Source: Phnomibacter ginsenosidimutans (GTDB lineage: Bacteria > Bacteroidota > Bacteroidia > Chitinophagales > Chitinophagaceae). From it: DNA of 64,000 bases. Within the stretch, counting starts at the first letter, position 1, and each line of letters opens with the position of its first letter. Where the stretch lies: the NCBI RefSeq assembly GCF_009740285.1, contig NZ_CP046566.1, positions 2,786,501 to 2,850,500 on the forward strand, read 5' to 3'. Below, piece by piece: positions 26,721 to 36,534 of the stretch. A model generated the notes under the pieces. That model was given only the letters and a program-made list of their open reading frames with translations. It had not been told where the DNA came from and made no database searches. The position numbers and the translations under genes were made by a program.

Positions 26721-26744
26721 CCATTATGATTGCAATCATAATGG
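26721..26744 (-). promoter_or_regulatory. Crp/Fnr-type palindromic operator of the nos operon
   Basis: This is a 24-bp perfect palindrome with core TTATGATTGCAATCATAA flanked by CCA/TGG, centred at 26732.5. The arms ATGAT...ATCAT fit the Crp/Fnr family half-site. The position near -40 of the predicted start indicates activation. The Crp/Fnr gene at 26858 is the obvious candidate for binding it. Confidence 0.8.
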
Positions 26745-26857
26745 CACACTTATCTCAAAGGCAGCTACCAATCAGCTGAAAAGGCCACTCCAAAATCCGG
26801 CACACTTTCATACTCCGGATTTGCTCACCTTTGTTATTCAGCAACGCATAGCGTCCT

Positions 26858-27490
26858 ATGTTTTTTCTTCAATCGGCAGCAGCGGGCAATGGGCCCATAC
26901 TAAGTGTAGAAATGCTCCTGAGTTATGGTGCTGCCTACAAACAGGTGAAAAAAGGCGAAGTCATTTTTCGGGAAGGACAGCAGGCCAATTTCTTTTATGT
27001 AATAGAAACCGGTAAGGTGAAAATGTACAACGACACCGAAGGCGGTAAGGAATTTATTCAAGGCTTTTTTGCGTCTGGCGAAAGCTTTGGAGAGCCGCCG
27101 GTGATGGCAGGCAAAAGTTATCCTGCATCGGCCATGGCCATGGAAAATGCCACGCTGCTGCGGTTGTCGAAAGACAATTTCATTATGCTGCTCAAAGAAA
27201 ATCCGGAAGTGCACATCAGCTTTACGCAGCTGCTGGCCAACCGCCTGATGGCCAAGTCGAACAACATGAAAGACCTGACCAGCTATGGCCCCGAGCACCG
27301 CATACTCAGCCTGCTGAAACAATACAAAAAACATTGTGGCTGCCCCGAGCAGGAGCAAATGCAGGTAAACCTTACCCGGCAAGAAATAGCCGATATGACC
27401 GGCCTGCGGGTAGAAACCGTCATCCGCACCATGAAGGCCATGGAAGAAAAAGGCGAACTCACCATTGCCAATCGAAAAGTGCTTATTTAA
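26858..27490 (+). CDS. Crp/Fnr-family transcriptional regulator, probable regulator of the nos operon
   Basis: This 210 aa protein has a cyclic-nucleotide-binding-like sensor domain (about residues 20-120, for example KKGEVIFREGQQANFFYVI) and a C-terminal winged HTH (LTRQEIADMTGLRVETVIR, about 170). It lacks the N-terminal Cys cluster of oxygen-sensing Fnr. The only Cys pair, CGC at about 155, sits between the domains. It may therefore sense NO through haem, as DNR proteins do, or another signal (inference). It is divergent from the nos operon with the palindrome in the shared region. An internal Met at about residue 19 could be the real start. Confidence 0.93.
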   Translation: MFFLQSAAAGNGPILSVEMLLSYGAAYKQVKKGEVIFREGQQANFFYVIETGKVKMYNDTEGGKEFIQGFFASGESFGEPPVMAGKSYPASAMAMENATLLRLSKDNFIMLLKENPEVHISFTQLLANRLMAKSNNMKDLTSYGPEHRILSLLKQYKKHCGCPEQEQMQVNLTRQEIADMTGLRVETVIRTMKAMEEKGELTIANRKVLI

Positions 27491-27552
27491 ATCAGTATTG
27501 CCGCCATTCATCCGGCACAAAAGCCTTTAACCATTTATTTACGAAGCTTGTC

Positions 27553-27564
27553 GTATAATTGTAC
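27553..27564. promoter_or_regulatory. Possible BlaI/MecI-type operator
   Basis: GTATAATTGTAC is a near-palindrome (10 of 12 positions) 31 bp before the ATG of the blaI-type gene. BlaI/MecI repressors bind TACA/TGTA-type dyads, so autoregulation here is plausible. One imperfect site only. Confidence 0.35.
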
Positions 27565-27594
27565 TTTCTTTCATTTTCAGAAGTATCATTACTT

Positions 27595-27972
27595 ATGGCA
27601 AAGCAACTGAGCAATAAACCCACAGAAAGCGAACTGGAGATTTTGCAAGTGCTGTGGCAGCGGGGCAACGCCACCGTACGTGAAGTGCACGAAGAGCTGG
27701 CTGCCGTAAAAGATGCCGGCTATACCACCACCCTGAAGCTGTTGCAGATTATGCACGACAAAGGCCTGGTATCCCGCGACGACAGCAGTAAAACGCACAT
27801 ATACCAACCCAACGTGAGCAAGGAAAAAACGCAGCAGCAAATAGTGGGTAAAATGATGAATACCTTGTTTGAAGGCTCGGCCAGCCAACTGGTAATGAGG
27901 GCACTGGGCACAGCCAAACCCTCTAAAGAAGAACTGGACGAAATACAACGCCTGCTGGACAGCATGAAGTAA
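27595..27972 (+). CDS. BlaI/MecI/CopY-family repressor
   Basis: This 125 aa winged-helix repressor starts at ATG 27595 (a TTG at 27559 in the same frame is less likely). Conserved segments are PTESELEILQVLWQRGNATV and the recognition-helix region DAGYTTTLKLLQIMHDKGLV, followed by the dimerisation part with the family cleavage-loop region. It is paired with a M56 sensor protease 23 bp downstream, the classical BlaI-BlaR1 arrangement. In Bacteroidota these pairs often respond to envelope stress without a beta-lactamase gene nearby, as here. Confidence 0.93.
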   Translation: MAKQLSNKPTESELEILQVLWQRGNATVREVHEELAAVKDAGYTTTLKLLQIMHDKGLVSRDDSSKTHIYQPNVSKEKTQQQIVGKMMNTLFEGSASQLVMRALGTAKPSKEELDEIQRLLDSMK

Positions 27973-27995
27973 CCACCTGTAACGAACGCACCACT

Positions 27996-29705
27996 ATGCT
28001 CACCAACCAAATCAATACTTATTTGTACGCCATTGGCAACGGTATGCTGCACAGCATTTGGATAGCTGCTTTGCTGCTGCTGGCTTATTTGGGCATTACC
28101 CGCATTTGGAAACTATCAGCAAGCAGCAAATTCACATTGGCGGTTGTGGCGAATGGTATTGTATTGCTGTCGTTTTTCATAGCCATTACGGCCAATGCTC
28201 AGCATGCATGGACATTGCCTATGGCTGCACAAACATGGCTGCAAACTGCACTCCAAATTGTACGCATACAACTCATACCCATATTGGCCGCAGCCTATTG
28301 TATAGTAAGTGTGGGCATGCTATTGCGCCTGGCTATGGGCTGGCACAACATCAGCAATATGCGCCAGCACAACTTGCAAAAACCTGCAGTAGACATCCGT
28401 CTTTTTGTACAAGAAAAAGCACAATGGCTGCACATACAACAACCAGTAAAAGTGTGGTTAAGCAACCACATTAGCAGTCCCATGACCGTTGGCTTTTTAA
28501 AGCCGGTTATTTTGCTACCGGTAGCCATTGTAAACCAACTTACACCAGCACAAGTAGAAGCTATTTTGATACATGAACTGGCACATATCAAGCGGTACGA
28601 TTACCTCATCAATATTGGGTTGCAAATAGCCGACAGCTTCTTATTCTTCAATCCATTTGCCAAACAATTGTTGAAGATTGCGTATGCAGAAAGAGAATAC
28701 AGCTGCGATGATTGGGTACTGCAATTCAACTACGATAAACAGCTGTATGCACAAGCATTGCTCAACATAGGCAAAGCCAGTTTGCAACCTGCCATGGCCA
28801 TGGGATTGGCCAATAAAAAACATGGCTCTTTGTATCAACGCATTTGCCGCTTGGCAGGTATACAAACAGTGGGTGGACTTGCCTACAGCCAATACATTGG
28901 CCGCAGTATTTCATTGCTATTGGTAATCGCTATCGTCAGCATTGCAACGATTGAAAACAGGCAAGTGGCCAAGAGTAACAGTGAGCAATTGGCTCAACAC
29001 AAAGAAGCTGTTGTTGAACTGAAGTATGTACAAATGGCGTTTGACTGGATGTTTGGCAACAAAGCGGCACAACTGAAAAACACAGCAGCTAAACCTTTAT
29101 CCGAATACACTGCCATTGAAGAAGCACCTGCAACATTTACAGCGATTGCCGACACGCCTGAAGAACCAGCAACTATTCCCATGTTTGCCGTGGCCAATAA
29201 TAATCATGAAGCAATTGTAGCAGACCTTTTACCCGATTTGCCAGCTGATGTAGCGCATGCCAACCAACAGGTGGCAGAGCTGGAAGCGCTGGGAGCGGAA
29301 TTAGCTCACAGAGAAGCCATGCTGCAACACGAAATGGCCAGAAAAGAGGCATTGCAGCAACAAGCCAAGGCTGCACAGCAAGAACTGGCACAGTTGTACA
29401 AATGGAAACAGTGGTTGAAAACAGTACTGCTCGAAAACAAACACTCTATTGAAGCGTTGGAACAAGCCAAGATATTAGAACAACATCTTGCAGCTGCTAC
29501 ATTGAAGAATGCGACTTATCCTTCCATTAAGCAACAAGAAGCATATACGGTTTTTGAAACTCCTGAGGTATCTGTAACATTTGATGCAAACGAAGACCTC
29601 ATCATCGCTCCAAAGAAAACTTTGATTAAGCCTGCAGCACCAGTTTTGAAGATGGATAGCATGCAACACAAGCCAGCTAAAACCAAAAGGATTATTGCCC
29701 TTTAA
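27996..29705 (+). CDS. BlaR1-type M56 membrane metalloprotease with a coiled-coil C-terminus
   Basis: This 569 aa protein has N-terminal membrane helices (MLHSIWIAALLLLAYLGI, then further segments) and the M56 zinc site HELAHIKRYDYL (first His at about residue 193), followed by SFLFFNPFAKQLL. A further membrane segment lies at about 305. The C-terminal about 240 aa are Ala/Glu/Gln-rich coiled coil, not the penicillin-binding domain of BlaR1. It therefore probably senses something other than beta-lactams and inactivates the upstream repressor by proteolysis (family knowledge plus inference). Its stop overlaps the convergent transferase gene by 4 bp. Confidence 0.9.
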   Translation: MLTNQINTYLYAIGNGMLHSIWIAALLLLAYLGITRIWKLSASSKFTLAVVANGIVLLSFFIAITANAQHAWTLPMAAQTWLQTALQIVRIQLIPILAAAYCIVSVGMLLRLAMGWHNISNMRQHNLQKPAVDIRLFVQEKAQWLHIQQPVKVWLSNHISSPMTVGFLKPVILLPVAIVNQLTPAQVEAILIHELAHIKRYDYLINIGLQIADSFLFFNPFAKQLLKIAYAEREYSCDDWVLQFNYDKQLYAQALLNIGKASLQPAMAMGLANKKHGSLYQRICRLAGIQTVGGLAYSQYIGRSISLLLVIAIVSIATIENRQVAKSNSEQLAQHKEAVVELKYVQMAFDWMFGNKAAQLKNTAAKPLSEYTAIEEAPATFTAIADTPEEPATIPMFAVANNNHEAIVADLLPDLPADVAHANQQVAELEALGAELAHREAMLQHEMARKEALQQQAKAAQQELAQLYKWKQWLKTVLLENKHSIEALEQAKILEQHLAAATLKNATYPSIKQQEAYTVFETPEVSVTFDANEDLIIAPKKTLIKPAAPVLKMDSMQHKPAKTKRIIAL

Positions 29706-30683
29706 GCCCCAATTTGTTGCCTGCGAATGATGCTGAACTTTACGAATGTGTGTACGGCACCCAGCAGCAGCATAGATGCGATAGCAAACCAGCATTGGGT
29801 AGTTGCATCTCCATTTTTCCATACAAAATAAATACCGGCATTCAGCAGCAATTGAATGCTCATATACAGCGCTGAAACTGCCACATGCGGCCATTGGGCT
29901 TCATTGGCCAGGTATTGAAATAAATGCTGCCGGTGAGCTTCAAAAATATTTTCCCGCTTCATCAATCGGTGTACGATGGTTAGTACGGTGTCTACACCAT
30001 ACACTCCAAACAGCAAAATGAACAAGGGATTGCCTGTAGTAAAAATGAGCAGCATCACCGGAAAAATAAGAGAGAAAGCCATGCTGACACTGCCCACATC
30101 GCCAGCAAAGCACAATGCTTTTTTACGAAAGTTCATGTATGCAAATACCAATGCTCCTGTAAGTAAAGCATACAGGTATTGTACATCTATAAACGAAACC
30201 TCCTGATGTAAGAAAATAAGGGTCAGCAACATGATGATAGCATACCCGCTTGGTGATACCATTGATACCATCCATGAAATTATAGGCATTGATTACCCCA
30301 ATACTTAGCACAAAAAGGATGGGCAACAACCAATATGGCAAACTCATTTCATTCACCTGAAACAACAGCAACGATACAGCAGCAAAATGCACGGCCAGCC
30401 TGAGTTTGCGGGATTGATGTTTTAAATCATCGGCAAAACTGATGACAGCAATCAAGGTGAGGCCTGCAATAAAATACAAGTACGGGAAACCATGAACAAT
30501 TGAATACAACAACAAACTGACAGGAAAAATAACACCACCACCCCGTACCGTAATACGTGTATGGCTGCTACGCTGGTTGGGTTTGTCAATAATGTTGAGT
30601 TTATCAGCCATACGCAGATAGGCAACAGCCACCAGGCAAAGCACCAATAACAACAACAGGTTTTCTATCAGCAATTCATTCAT
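29702..30683 (-). pseudogene. WecA/WbpL-type undecaprenyl-phosphate sugar-1-phosphate transferase, frame-broken
   Basis: Two frames (30683 down to about 30251, then to 29702) join into one protein of about 326 aa. The first carries DKPNQRSSHT, TVRGGG, SFADD and NAYNFMDGINGIT; the second carries FRKKALCFAGDVGSVSMAF and the HRQHLFQYL motif. These are the ordered motifs of the MraY/WecA family, which transfers a sugar-1-phosphate from a UDP-sugar to undecaprenyl phosphate and starts repeat-unit assembly. One extra A on the coding strand at about 30250-30252 (ACCAAGCGGG, expected ACCAGCGGG) breaks the frame. The protein has about ten membrane helices. It ends the polysaccharide operon. The break is probably a sequence error. 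Confidence 0.85.
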
Positions 30684-30706
30684 GCAATCAATTTTTCAGA
30701 ACCGGT

Positions 30707-31612
30707 TTATACAAGTGTCGATTCCAGCACCGGCTTAGGCATCCAGCCAAATGCGGCCTTTGCTTTAGCATCGTTAAAGGTGAGTGTGGCTGTTATTTTG
30801 CGCAATTTATCGCAGTTAATAGGTGCCCGGCTTCCTAGAAAATTTCCCGCAAATGCTGCAGGCAATGCCACCCACGAAGGAAGATTGCCCGGAGGATTGC
30901 AATGCAGTTGCTTAGCGATAACTGTAGCGAGTTCTGCAAAGCTGGGATGATAGCCATCGGTAAGATTATACACACCACCAACAGCTGCAATCTTAGGGAT
31001 CCAGTTGGCCACATCTTCAGCGAGTACAACACTTTTGCGGGCTTTGCCTTCAGCAATATTAAAGTAACGACCGGTACGAATGCCATTGACCATAGCACCC
31101 AAATTACCGGGAGCTTGTTGACCCGCTACCAATGGCAACCGCAGTATACTCAATCGAATATTGTGTTGGCCACACCATTGCTGCAACCATTGCTCTGCCT
31201 GTATTTTACTCAACGCATATGGCGTTTTACCTTGCAATGGATGATCTTCATTAATGTCTGCTCCCTCATCTTTTCCGTAAACGGCAACTGTGCTTATAAA
31301 AACAAATTGCTCAGGCAAAGCAGCAGCATGTTCCAATGCACTACAAAGCCTTTTCGTCCCCTCAAAGTTGACATCGAAAAAAGCTTGAGCTTCTGCATCG
31401 GTTGAAGGCACCATATGGGCCTTGCCCATGGCATGTATTACCAAATTAGCATTGATGTTGTTAAGGTCGGGTACATCAACAGCCAGGTCACATTGTATGG
31501 AGTTGGAACTATGCCGGCCAACGGTTGATACATACCAGTTTTGCTGCGTAAATGCATCAACGATATACTTGCCTAAAAATCCGGATGCGCCGGTGATTAA
31601 AACATTTTTCAT
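30707..31612 (-). CDS. NAD-dependent nucleotide-sugar epimerase/reductase (extended SDR)
   Basis: This 301 aa extended SDR has the Rossmann motif TGASGFLGKYIV, the STVAVYG active-site Ser/Thr segment and the catalytic YALSK (Tyr-x-x-x-Lys). The family commonly sits next to WecA/WbpL-type transferases. Members there make UDP-QuiNAc or UDP-FucNAc by reducing or epimerising a 4-keto intermediate. Here it could provide the first sugar for the adjacent transferase. The exact product cannot be read from the sequence. It starts 12 bp after the acetyltransferase gene in the operon. Confidence 0.82.
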   Translation of the reverse strand: MKNVLITGASGFLGKYIVDAFTQQNWYVSTVGRHSSNSIQCDLAVDVPDLNNINANLVIHAMGKAHMVPSTDAEAQAFFDVNFEGTKRLCSALEHAAALPEQFVFISTVAVYGKDEGADINEDHPLQGKTPYALSKIQAEQWLQQWCGQHNIRLSILRLPLVAGQQAPGNLGAMVNGIRTGRYFNIAEGKARKSVVLAEDVANWIPKIAAVGGVYNLTDGYHPSFAELATVIAKQLHCNPPGNLPSWVALPAAFAGNFLGSRAPINCDKLRKITATLTFNDAKAKAAFGWMPKPVLESTLV

Positions 31613-31624
31613 ACCGGTGGCAAT

Positions 31625-32086
31625 TTATAAAGGACGAAGCAAAACAGCCGGATTACCGGCATATACACCCGGTTCAGTAATGTCTTTTGTAACCACACTG
31701 CCTGCTCCAATAACGGTGTGGCTGCAAATACGCACTGGCAGTATGGTAGCATTACTGCCAATGCTTACATGATCTTCAATCATGGTGGTTTTCCATTTCG
31801 ATTGATCGCCACCTGCAGGTTTTCCGTCAGCAAACAAATCATTTACAAACATCACGCCGTGGCCAATGAAACAATGATGCCCGATAGTAACCCCTTCGCA
31901 TATAAAACTGTGGCTTTGCACTTTGCAATGCATGCCCACCACCACGCCACGTTGTACTTCAGTAAAGGGTCCGATAAAACTGTGACTACCAATCACACAT
32001 TCATACAAATTCACAGGAGCAATGATGGTTACATTTTCCCCTAGTTGAACATCTCTTACTCCAGATTGATGCATGGTATAAGCCAT
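31625..32086 (-). CDS. Hexapeptide-repeat N-acetyltransferase (WbpD-like)
   Basis: This 153 aa left-handed beta-helix acyltransferase has hexapeptide runs such as ENVTIIAPVNLYECVIG, VTIGHHCFIGHGVMF and VSIGSNATILPVRI, and the closing motif YAGNPA. WbpD-type enzymes acetylate UDP-3-amino uronic acid sugars; others acetylate 3- or 4-amino sugars. I choose ATG 32086 because the longer frame to 32140 overlaps the upstream glycosyltransferase. The acyl donor would be acetyl-CoA. It is consistent with a polysaccharide rich in amino-uronic acids. Confidence 0.85.
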   Translation of the reverse strand: MAYTMHQSGVRDVQLGENVTIIAPVNLYECVIGSHSFIGPFTEVQRGVVVGMHCKVQSHSFICEGVTIGHHCFIGHGVMFVNDLFADGKPAGGDQSKWKTTMIEDHVSIGSNATILPVRICSHTVIGAGSVVTKDITEPGVYAGNPAVLLRPL

Positions 32087-32097
32087 AGTACAAACAT

Positions 32098-34529
32098 TTA
32101 CATTGAAGAATGCTTTACCGTTTCCTCTACATTCAAACACTGCTTCATTTTGCGAACAAACAACTCAGCACCTGCCTCTCTGCTAAAATTACTGCGTATG
32201 CGAATGGCATTGTTTTTATAAAACTGGTACAAGTCCTGATTGTATTTCAACTGCTGAATAAAATCACAAATAGCCGATACTTCGTCGTTGTCGAATGCCT
32301 TACCTACCTGATATGAATCGAGCAATTCGCCGCCTTCGCTTTTTGGAGTAAGCACTGTTGGAATACCAACGCCTATATATTCGCTAACCCTTACCGGAAT
32401 GGACCTTGCACTGATTTCATCATCGGTTCTGAAAGACAAACCCACATGGCAAGTCCGTATCACTTTAGCCAATTCTTCATTGTTGAGCCGCCCCCTGAAT
32501 TCCAGATTTTCTACTTCTGACTTTTTAATGACCAGCTCCTTCGAACCAGAACCAATGGCAATACAATGAAAGGTCTCTCCTCTTTTATTCAGCTCTTTTA
32601 CAACTTCCACCAGTAGCTCTGGATTCTGAAATTGTCCAATGTTGCCATGGAAAGCCAACGTGAATTTTTCTTTTTATCAGCAGTTGGTATAAAAAGCTTG
32701 CCATTGAACCCATTCTTGATTAACTGCACATCAGCTTTCTTTCCGGTATTCTGAATATAGCCAACTAACAAAGGCGTAACCGTACTCGTAAACAAAGAGT
32801 TGTTATAACAATATTTACTTATCCTAAACAACAACTTAAACACCAATCCGTTTCTGCTGATAAATCCTGAATTGGCATATACCAATGGGTAAATATCCCG
32901 TACATCAAATACATACGGTTTTCTTGAAACGAAACACCCGAGAGCCACCAGGCAGGATACAATAAACGGCGGACTGGAAATGACTACTACCTGACGAGGT
33001 GCAAACAGTACTTTAATAAATAGTTCTGTACCCAGTAAGACTTCTTGCACAAAACGTACATAGGGTTTTGTACGGTTATCCGGCGTACTGAAAAAGTTGG
33101 GCAATACACCAGCCTGTCCTTTTGAACCTTTGTCTGTATGCACGGTGATAATGAACTTACCCGATTGTTGAAGTGCATCAACCCAAGGCCGCATACGCAG
33201 CGAGGTAGCATGGCTGGATGGCGTATACCAGTCCACCACAAATTTTATGCGCTGTTGCAAACCTTTACGCTGCTGTTCTTCTCCCAGTCTTTTAGCTGCC
33301 TTCTTAGCCCATGATAGCTTGTACGCTTCTTTGATGGCTTGCAGCATATCATCGGCACACTTATCTCTGCTAAAAACACCTGTAGCTAACGCTCTTGCAT
33401 TGCTGGCGTCTACACTGCGGCGGTTATCATCTGATAAATAAACCTCGATGGCGGCCATCATATCAGCCGGCTCATCAGGCCGAACGGTAATGCCTGCATG
33501 GTGTTCTGCCAGCATGTCCTTTATCCAACCTTGTGTGGTTTGTACGATGGGTACACCCGCAGCAAATGCATCAAACATTTTATTGGGTGACACCGTGTTG
33601 AGCACAGGCACGTTTTTAAAACACACTATAGAGCACACTGCATGAGTAAGCAGTGGCGCAACTTGTGTTTTTGGTATTAGCCCTAAAAATTCTACATGAT
33701 GGAGTTGATGTTCTTGCTTGTACGCTTCCATCATGCTTCGCTCTATACCATCACCAATGATTAAGAACATTACATCAGGATGCTTTTTTGTATCGAGCAA
33801 CCGGGCTGCTTCCATTATTTGCATGCAGTGGTCCATCACCCCCAGTGAACCAGCATACACTACTAATTTTTTTCCGCGGTAAGCTGCCGGCATTGGCGCA
33901 TTGGCAAATGGTGCAAAAAACTGGGTATCGCAGGCATTGGGCACCACCACAATATTTTTGTAATGAAACCGGTTGTAGATATCCGCCTTCATGCCTTCGG
34001 AACAGGCTACAATGAGATGCGCATTTTTATAACACAAATGCTCAAACCAATACGACAGCTTGATAAGCAATTTATTCTTCAACACACCAAGTTGCACCGA
34101 ACCTTCGGGCCACATATCCCGTACTTCAAAAACGAATTTTTTGCGCCGGATTTTTTTGGCCACCAAACCCAAAAAACCAACGGTAATAGGGCCTGAAGAT
34201 GCTACTGCTACATCGTACCGCAACCGAAATACATAGTATACCGCCAGCACGATGTATTGCAAAAACCGAAAAATACGCTTTAGCGTACTGTCCTTATTGG
34301 ACTGTGGCACATTGAGCACAATGACATCGATACCATCAATGGCAAAATGCTGACGCCAACCTTTAAATGCTTCAATATCGCTTTTATCGTAAGGCGATGT
34401 AATAACGGTTACTTCATGCCCTTCATCTACCCAGCGGCGACACATCTCATACACACGTGTACTCCACCCACCTTTTGTGGTGCCGAAGTATTGGTAGAAA
34501 TAGATGATTCGCAATTTTTCTGAATGCAT
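32098..34529 (-). pseudogene. Tandem two-domain GT4 glycosyltransferase, frame-broken in the second domain
   Basis: The frame from ATG 34529 runs to 32598. A second frame (32658 to 32098) continues the second domain: restoring one A in the A5 run at about 32671-32675 gives DKKEKFTLAFHGNIGQFQNP in one frame, about 810 aa in total. Residues 1-405 are a complete GT4 enzyme (FGTTKGGWSTRVYE, KLVVYAGSLGVMDH, VSPNKMFDAFAAGVP). From about residue 425 a second GT4 unit starts (IKFVVDWYTPSSHATSLRM), with no stop or start codon between the two. It could be a natural fusion of two sugar transferases or two genes joined by another indel. Acceptor and donor are unknown. Confidence 0.78.
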
Positions 34530-34545
34530 AAACAGGAGCTGGAAT

Positions 34546-35427
34546 TTACAATGAAGGAAGCTGAAGTAATTCGCCTACTTTATAATCATCTGCATTATTT
34601 AAGAACGGACCATGGGCGCCTTCCGGGAACATGGTGATTTCGCCAAAGAAAATGCGATCGTCGTGCAAATACAAATCCACCCTGGCGAATAAAAAATCCT
34701 TACTAAGTTTTCTAACCACTTCCAGCATTTCGTTGAGCTGTGCTGGCTTGGGTACCTCTTCTTTGGCAATGGCATAACAAATGCTGAAATCGAGTTTCTG
34801 CCAGTTGATATCGTAGTACGCCCTTTCATGTTTGGTAAAACGGCCAATGTCAATTTGCACAAAAGCTGGCTCACCATTGAAGCAGAAAAACTTATAATCT
34901 TCAATATTGTACCGCAGAAAAGACTCACACAAAATAGCTGGCGGAATGTTTTTATACTGATACTCCCGGCTCAGATAAAAGGCATTATAACCCAACCAAC
35001 GATTGAACTTTTTTCTCGTTAGTGCAATATCTAACGTTTGCTTATTGGTGCATACCACATTCCAGCCAGAACCGTGGTTTGTTTTCAATACAAACTTTTC
35101 TGGCAATTGCTCAAAGGGGATTTCTGTAGCCGTGTTGTACACGCCCAACACGGGTATCAGGTATTGTTCACCTATTTTTTCTTTTACATATTCCCGCACT
35201 GCTACCTTATCCGCCACCAATGTGCCCAAAGGGTTTTGATGATGCATTTTCAGGTAATTGAGCTTCTCATTGAAAGAACGTGGATGCTCTAAATTCATGT
35301 CGTAAAATGGAGCATTAAATCTTCTAAAAGTGAGGTATGTGGTAAGAATATGGAAATGCTTATCCGGCAGTAGTATGAATACATACCGGCAAAGCAAATA
35401 GTAAATATGACGTAAGAAATCTTTCAT
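34546..35427 (-). CDS. TupA-like ATP-grasp family protein
   Basis: From ATG 35427 the protein is 293 aa (a longer frame overlaps the upstream gene). It fits the TupA-type ATP-grasp family found in polysaccharide clusters: SFNEKLNYLKMH, DKVAVREYV, FVLKTNHGSGWN (ATP-binding strand), EDYKFFCFNGEP and the metal-binding end DLYLHDDRIFFGEITMFP. TupA itself is involved in teichuronopeptide synthesis, where it would attach an amino acid to a uronic acid. An amide-forming modification of the repeat unit is therefore likely, which fits the uronic acid and amidation genes here. The substrate is inference. Confidence 0.85.
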   Translation of the reverse strand: MKDFLRHIYYLLCRYVFILLPDKHFHILTTYLTFRRFNAPFYDMNLEHPRSFNEKLNYLKMHHQNPLGTLVADKVAVREYVKEKIGEQYLIPVLGVYNTATEIPFEQLPEKFVLKTNHGSGWNVVCTNKQTLDIALTRKKFNRWLGYNAFYLSREYQYKNIPPAILCESFLRYNIEDYKFFCFNGEPAFVQIDIGRFTKHERAYYDINWQKLDFSICYAIAKEEVPKPAQLNEMLEVVRKLSKDFLFARVDLYLHDDRIFFGEITMFPEGAHGPFLNNADDYKVGELLQLPSL

Positions 35428-35437
35428 GTGCTTGAAC

Positions 35438-36517
35438 TTATTTTCCCGAATACTGATCAATCAATTGATGATACTTATCCGCAATCTTTTTCATATTCAC
35501 TTCGTAATTGGCATACGATTCAATAAAAGCACGGTTATCATTCACTGCCTTTGATAATACTTCGGGTTGATGATAGAGTGTGCTGATTTTATTTGCCAAT
35601 GAAGCACTGTCGTTTACAGGAATCAATTGTCCGTTATCACCATTGCGAACCCAATACCTGTTGCCAGGCAAATCTGTTACCAATGGATAACAACCAGCAG
35701 CCATGGCTTCAAACAAGGATGCACTCACCCCTTCTGTCATGGGCATGCTTACATAAAAGGTGCTGCTGGCCAAATACAAAGGCAAATCATGATTGTGAAT
35801 GCGGCCCAGAAATTTCACTTCCTGCTGTAATCCCAATGCAGTTACATACGCTTCCAATTCCTGTCGCATTACACCATCACCAACAATGAGCCATTCCAGT
35901 GCTATCCCTGCTTTTTTGATGGTTGCTGCTGCATCAAAAATCACTTTGTGGCAATACACCCATGTAAGGCTTCGGGTAACAATTACCCGCACGGGCTGCT
36001 GTTGTTTTTGTGCGATTGTGGTGAACTGAAACTTACGTAAATCAATGCCCTTCGGCATCACCATTACTTTTTGCATATCTGTGCCCACACGTTGCATGTG
36101 CTCTGCCATTACAGGTCCCCAGGCATGCAGCACATCGGCATTGGTAAATGCTTTTCGTTGCAAACGCTTTTTAAGGGGAATGAGGATAGAACCTACAGGA
36201 AACAAATCGGTAACGCCTTGTTGTGCCACGGCTACGGGATGCACACCACTTACAGCTGCTAAATACCCGTAACTGGTAGTGCGTTCGGCAATGACCATGT
36301 CTGGTTTTTCTTGCTTTATTTTTTTACGCACCTGCAAAGGACCAATAAACAGGAACTCTAAAAACCGAAAGATTTTTTTCCAGCCGCCGCCTTCTCCTTT
36401 CAATTCATAACTCACAATATCAAAATCGCCAAACTCTTTCAGGCCATTGATCCACGTTTGTGCATCAGCCCGATAGACTTCTCCCAAAAACAATATTTTC
36501 CTTTTGTTAATTGCCAT
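35438..36517 (-). CDS. GT4-family glycosyltransferase
   Basis: This 359 aa GT-B enzyme has the C-terminal nucleotide-sugar domain of GT4: WLIVGDGVMRQELEAYV, VKFLGRIHNHDLPLYLA and the E-x7-E region MTEGVSASLFEAMAAG. The N-terminal acceptor domain starts with RKILFLGEVYRADAQTW. It has no signal peptide, though hydrophobic patches suggest peripheral membrane binding. It sits in the operon between another GT4 and the ATP-grasp gene. The linkage formed is unknown. Confidence 0.9.
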   Translation of the reverse strand: MAINKRKILFLGEVYRADAQTWINGLKEFGDFDIVSYELKGEGGGWKKIFRFLEFLFIGPLQVRKKIKQEKPDMVIAERTTSYGYLAAVSGVHPVAVAQQGVTDLFPVGSILIPLKKRLQRKAFTNADVLHAWGPVMAEHMQRVGTDMQKVMVMPKGIDLRKFQFTTIAQKQQQPVRVIVTRSLTWVYCHKVIFDAAATIKKAGIALEWLIVGDGVMRQELEAYVTALGLQQEVKFLGRIHNHDLPLYLASSTFYVSMPMTEGVSASLFEAMAAGCYPLVTDLPGNRYWVRNGDNGQLIPVNDSASLANKISTLYHQPEVLSKAVNDNRAFIESYANYEVNMKKIADKYHQLIDQYSGK

Positions 36518-36534
36518 AGGTGTGTAATTGGGTG

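Noticed and set aside
26675-26749. N-terminal extension of the cytochrome c gene
   Set aside because: It would translate through the operator and the -7 element; the signal peptide begins at ATG 26674.
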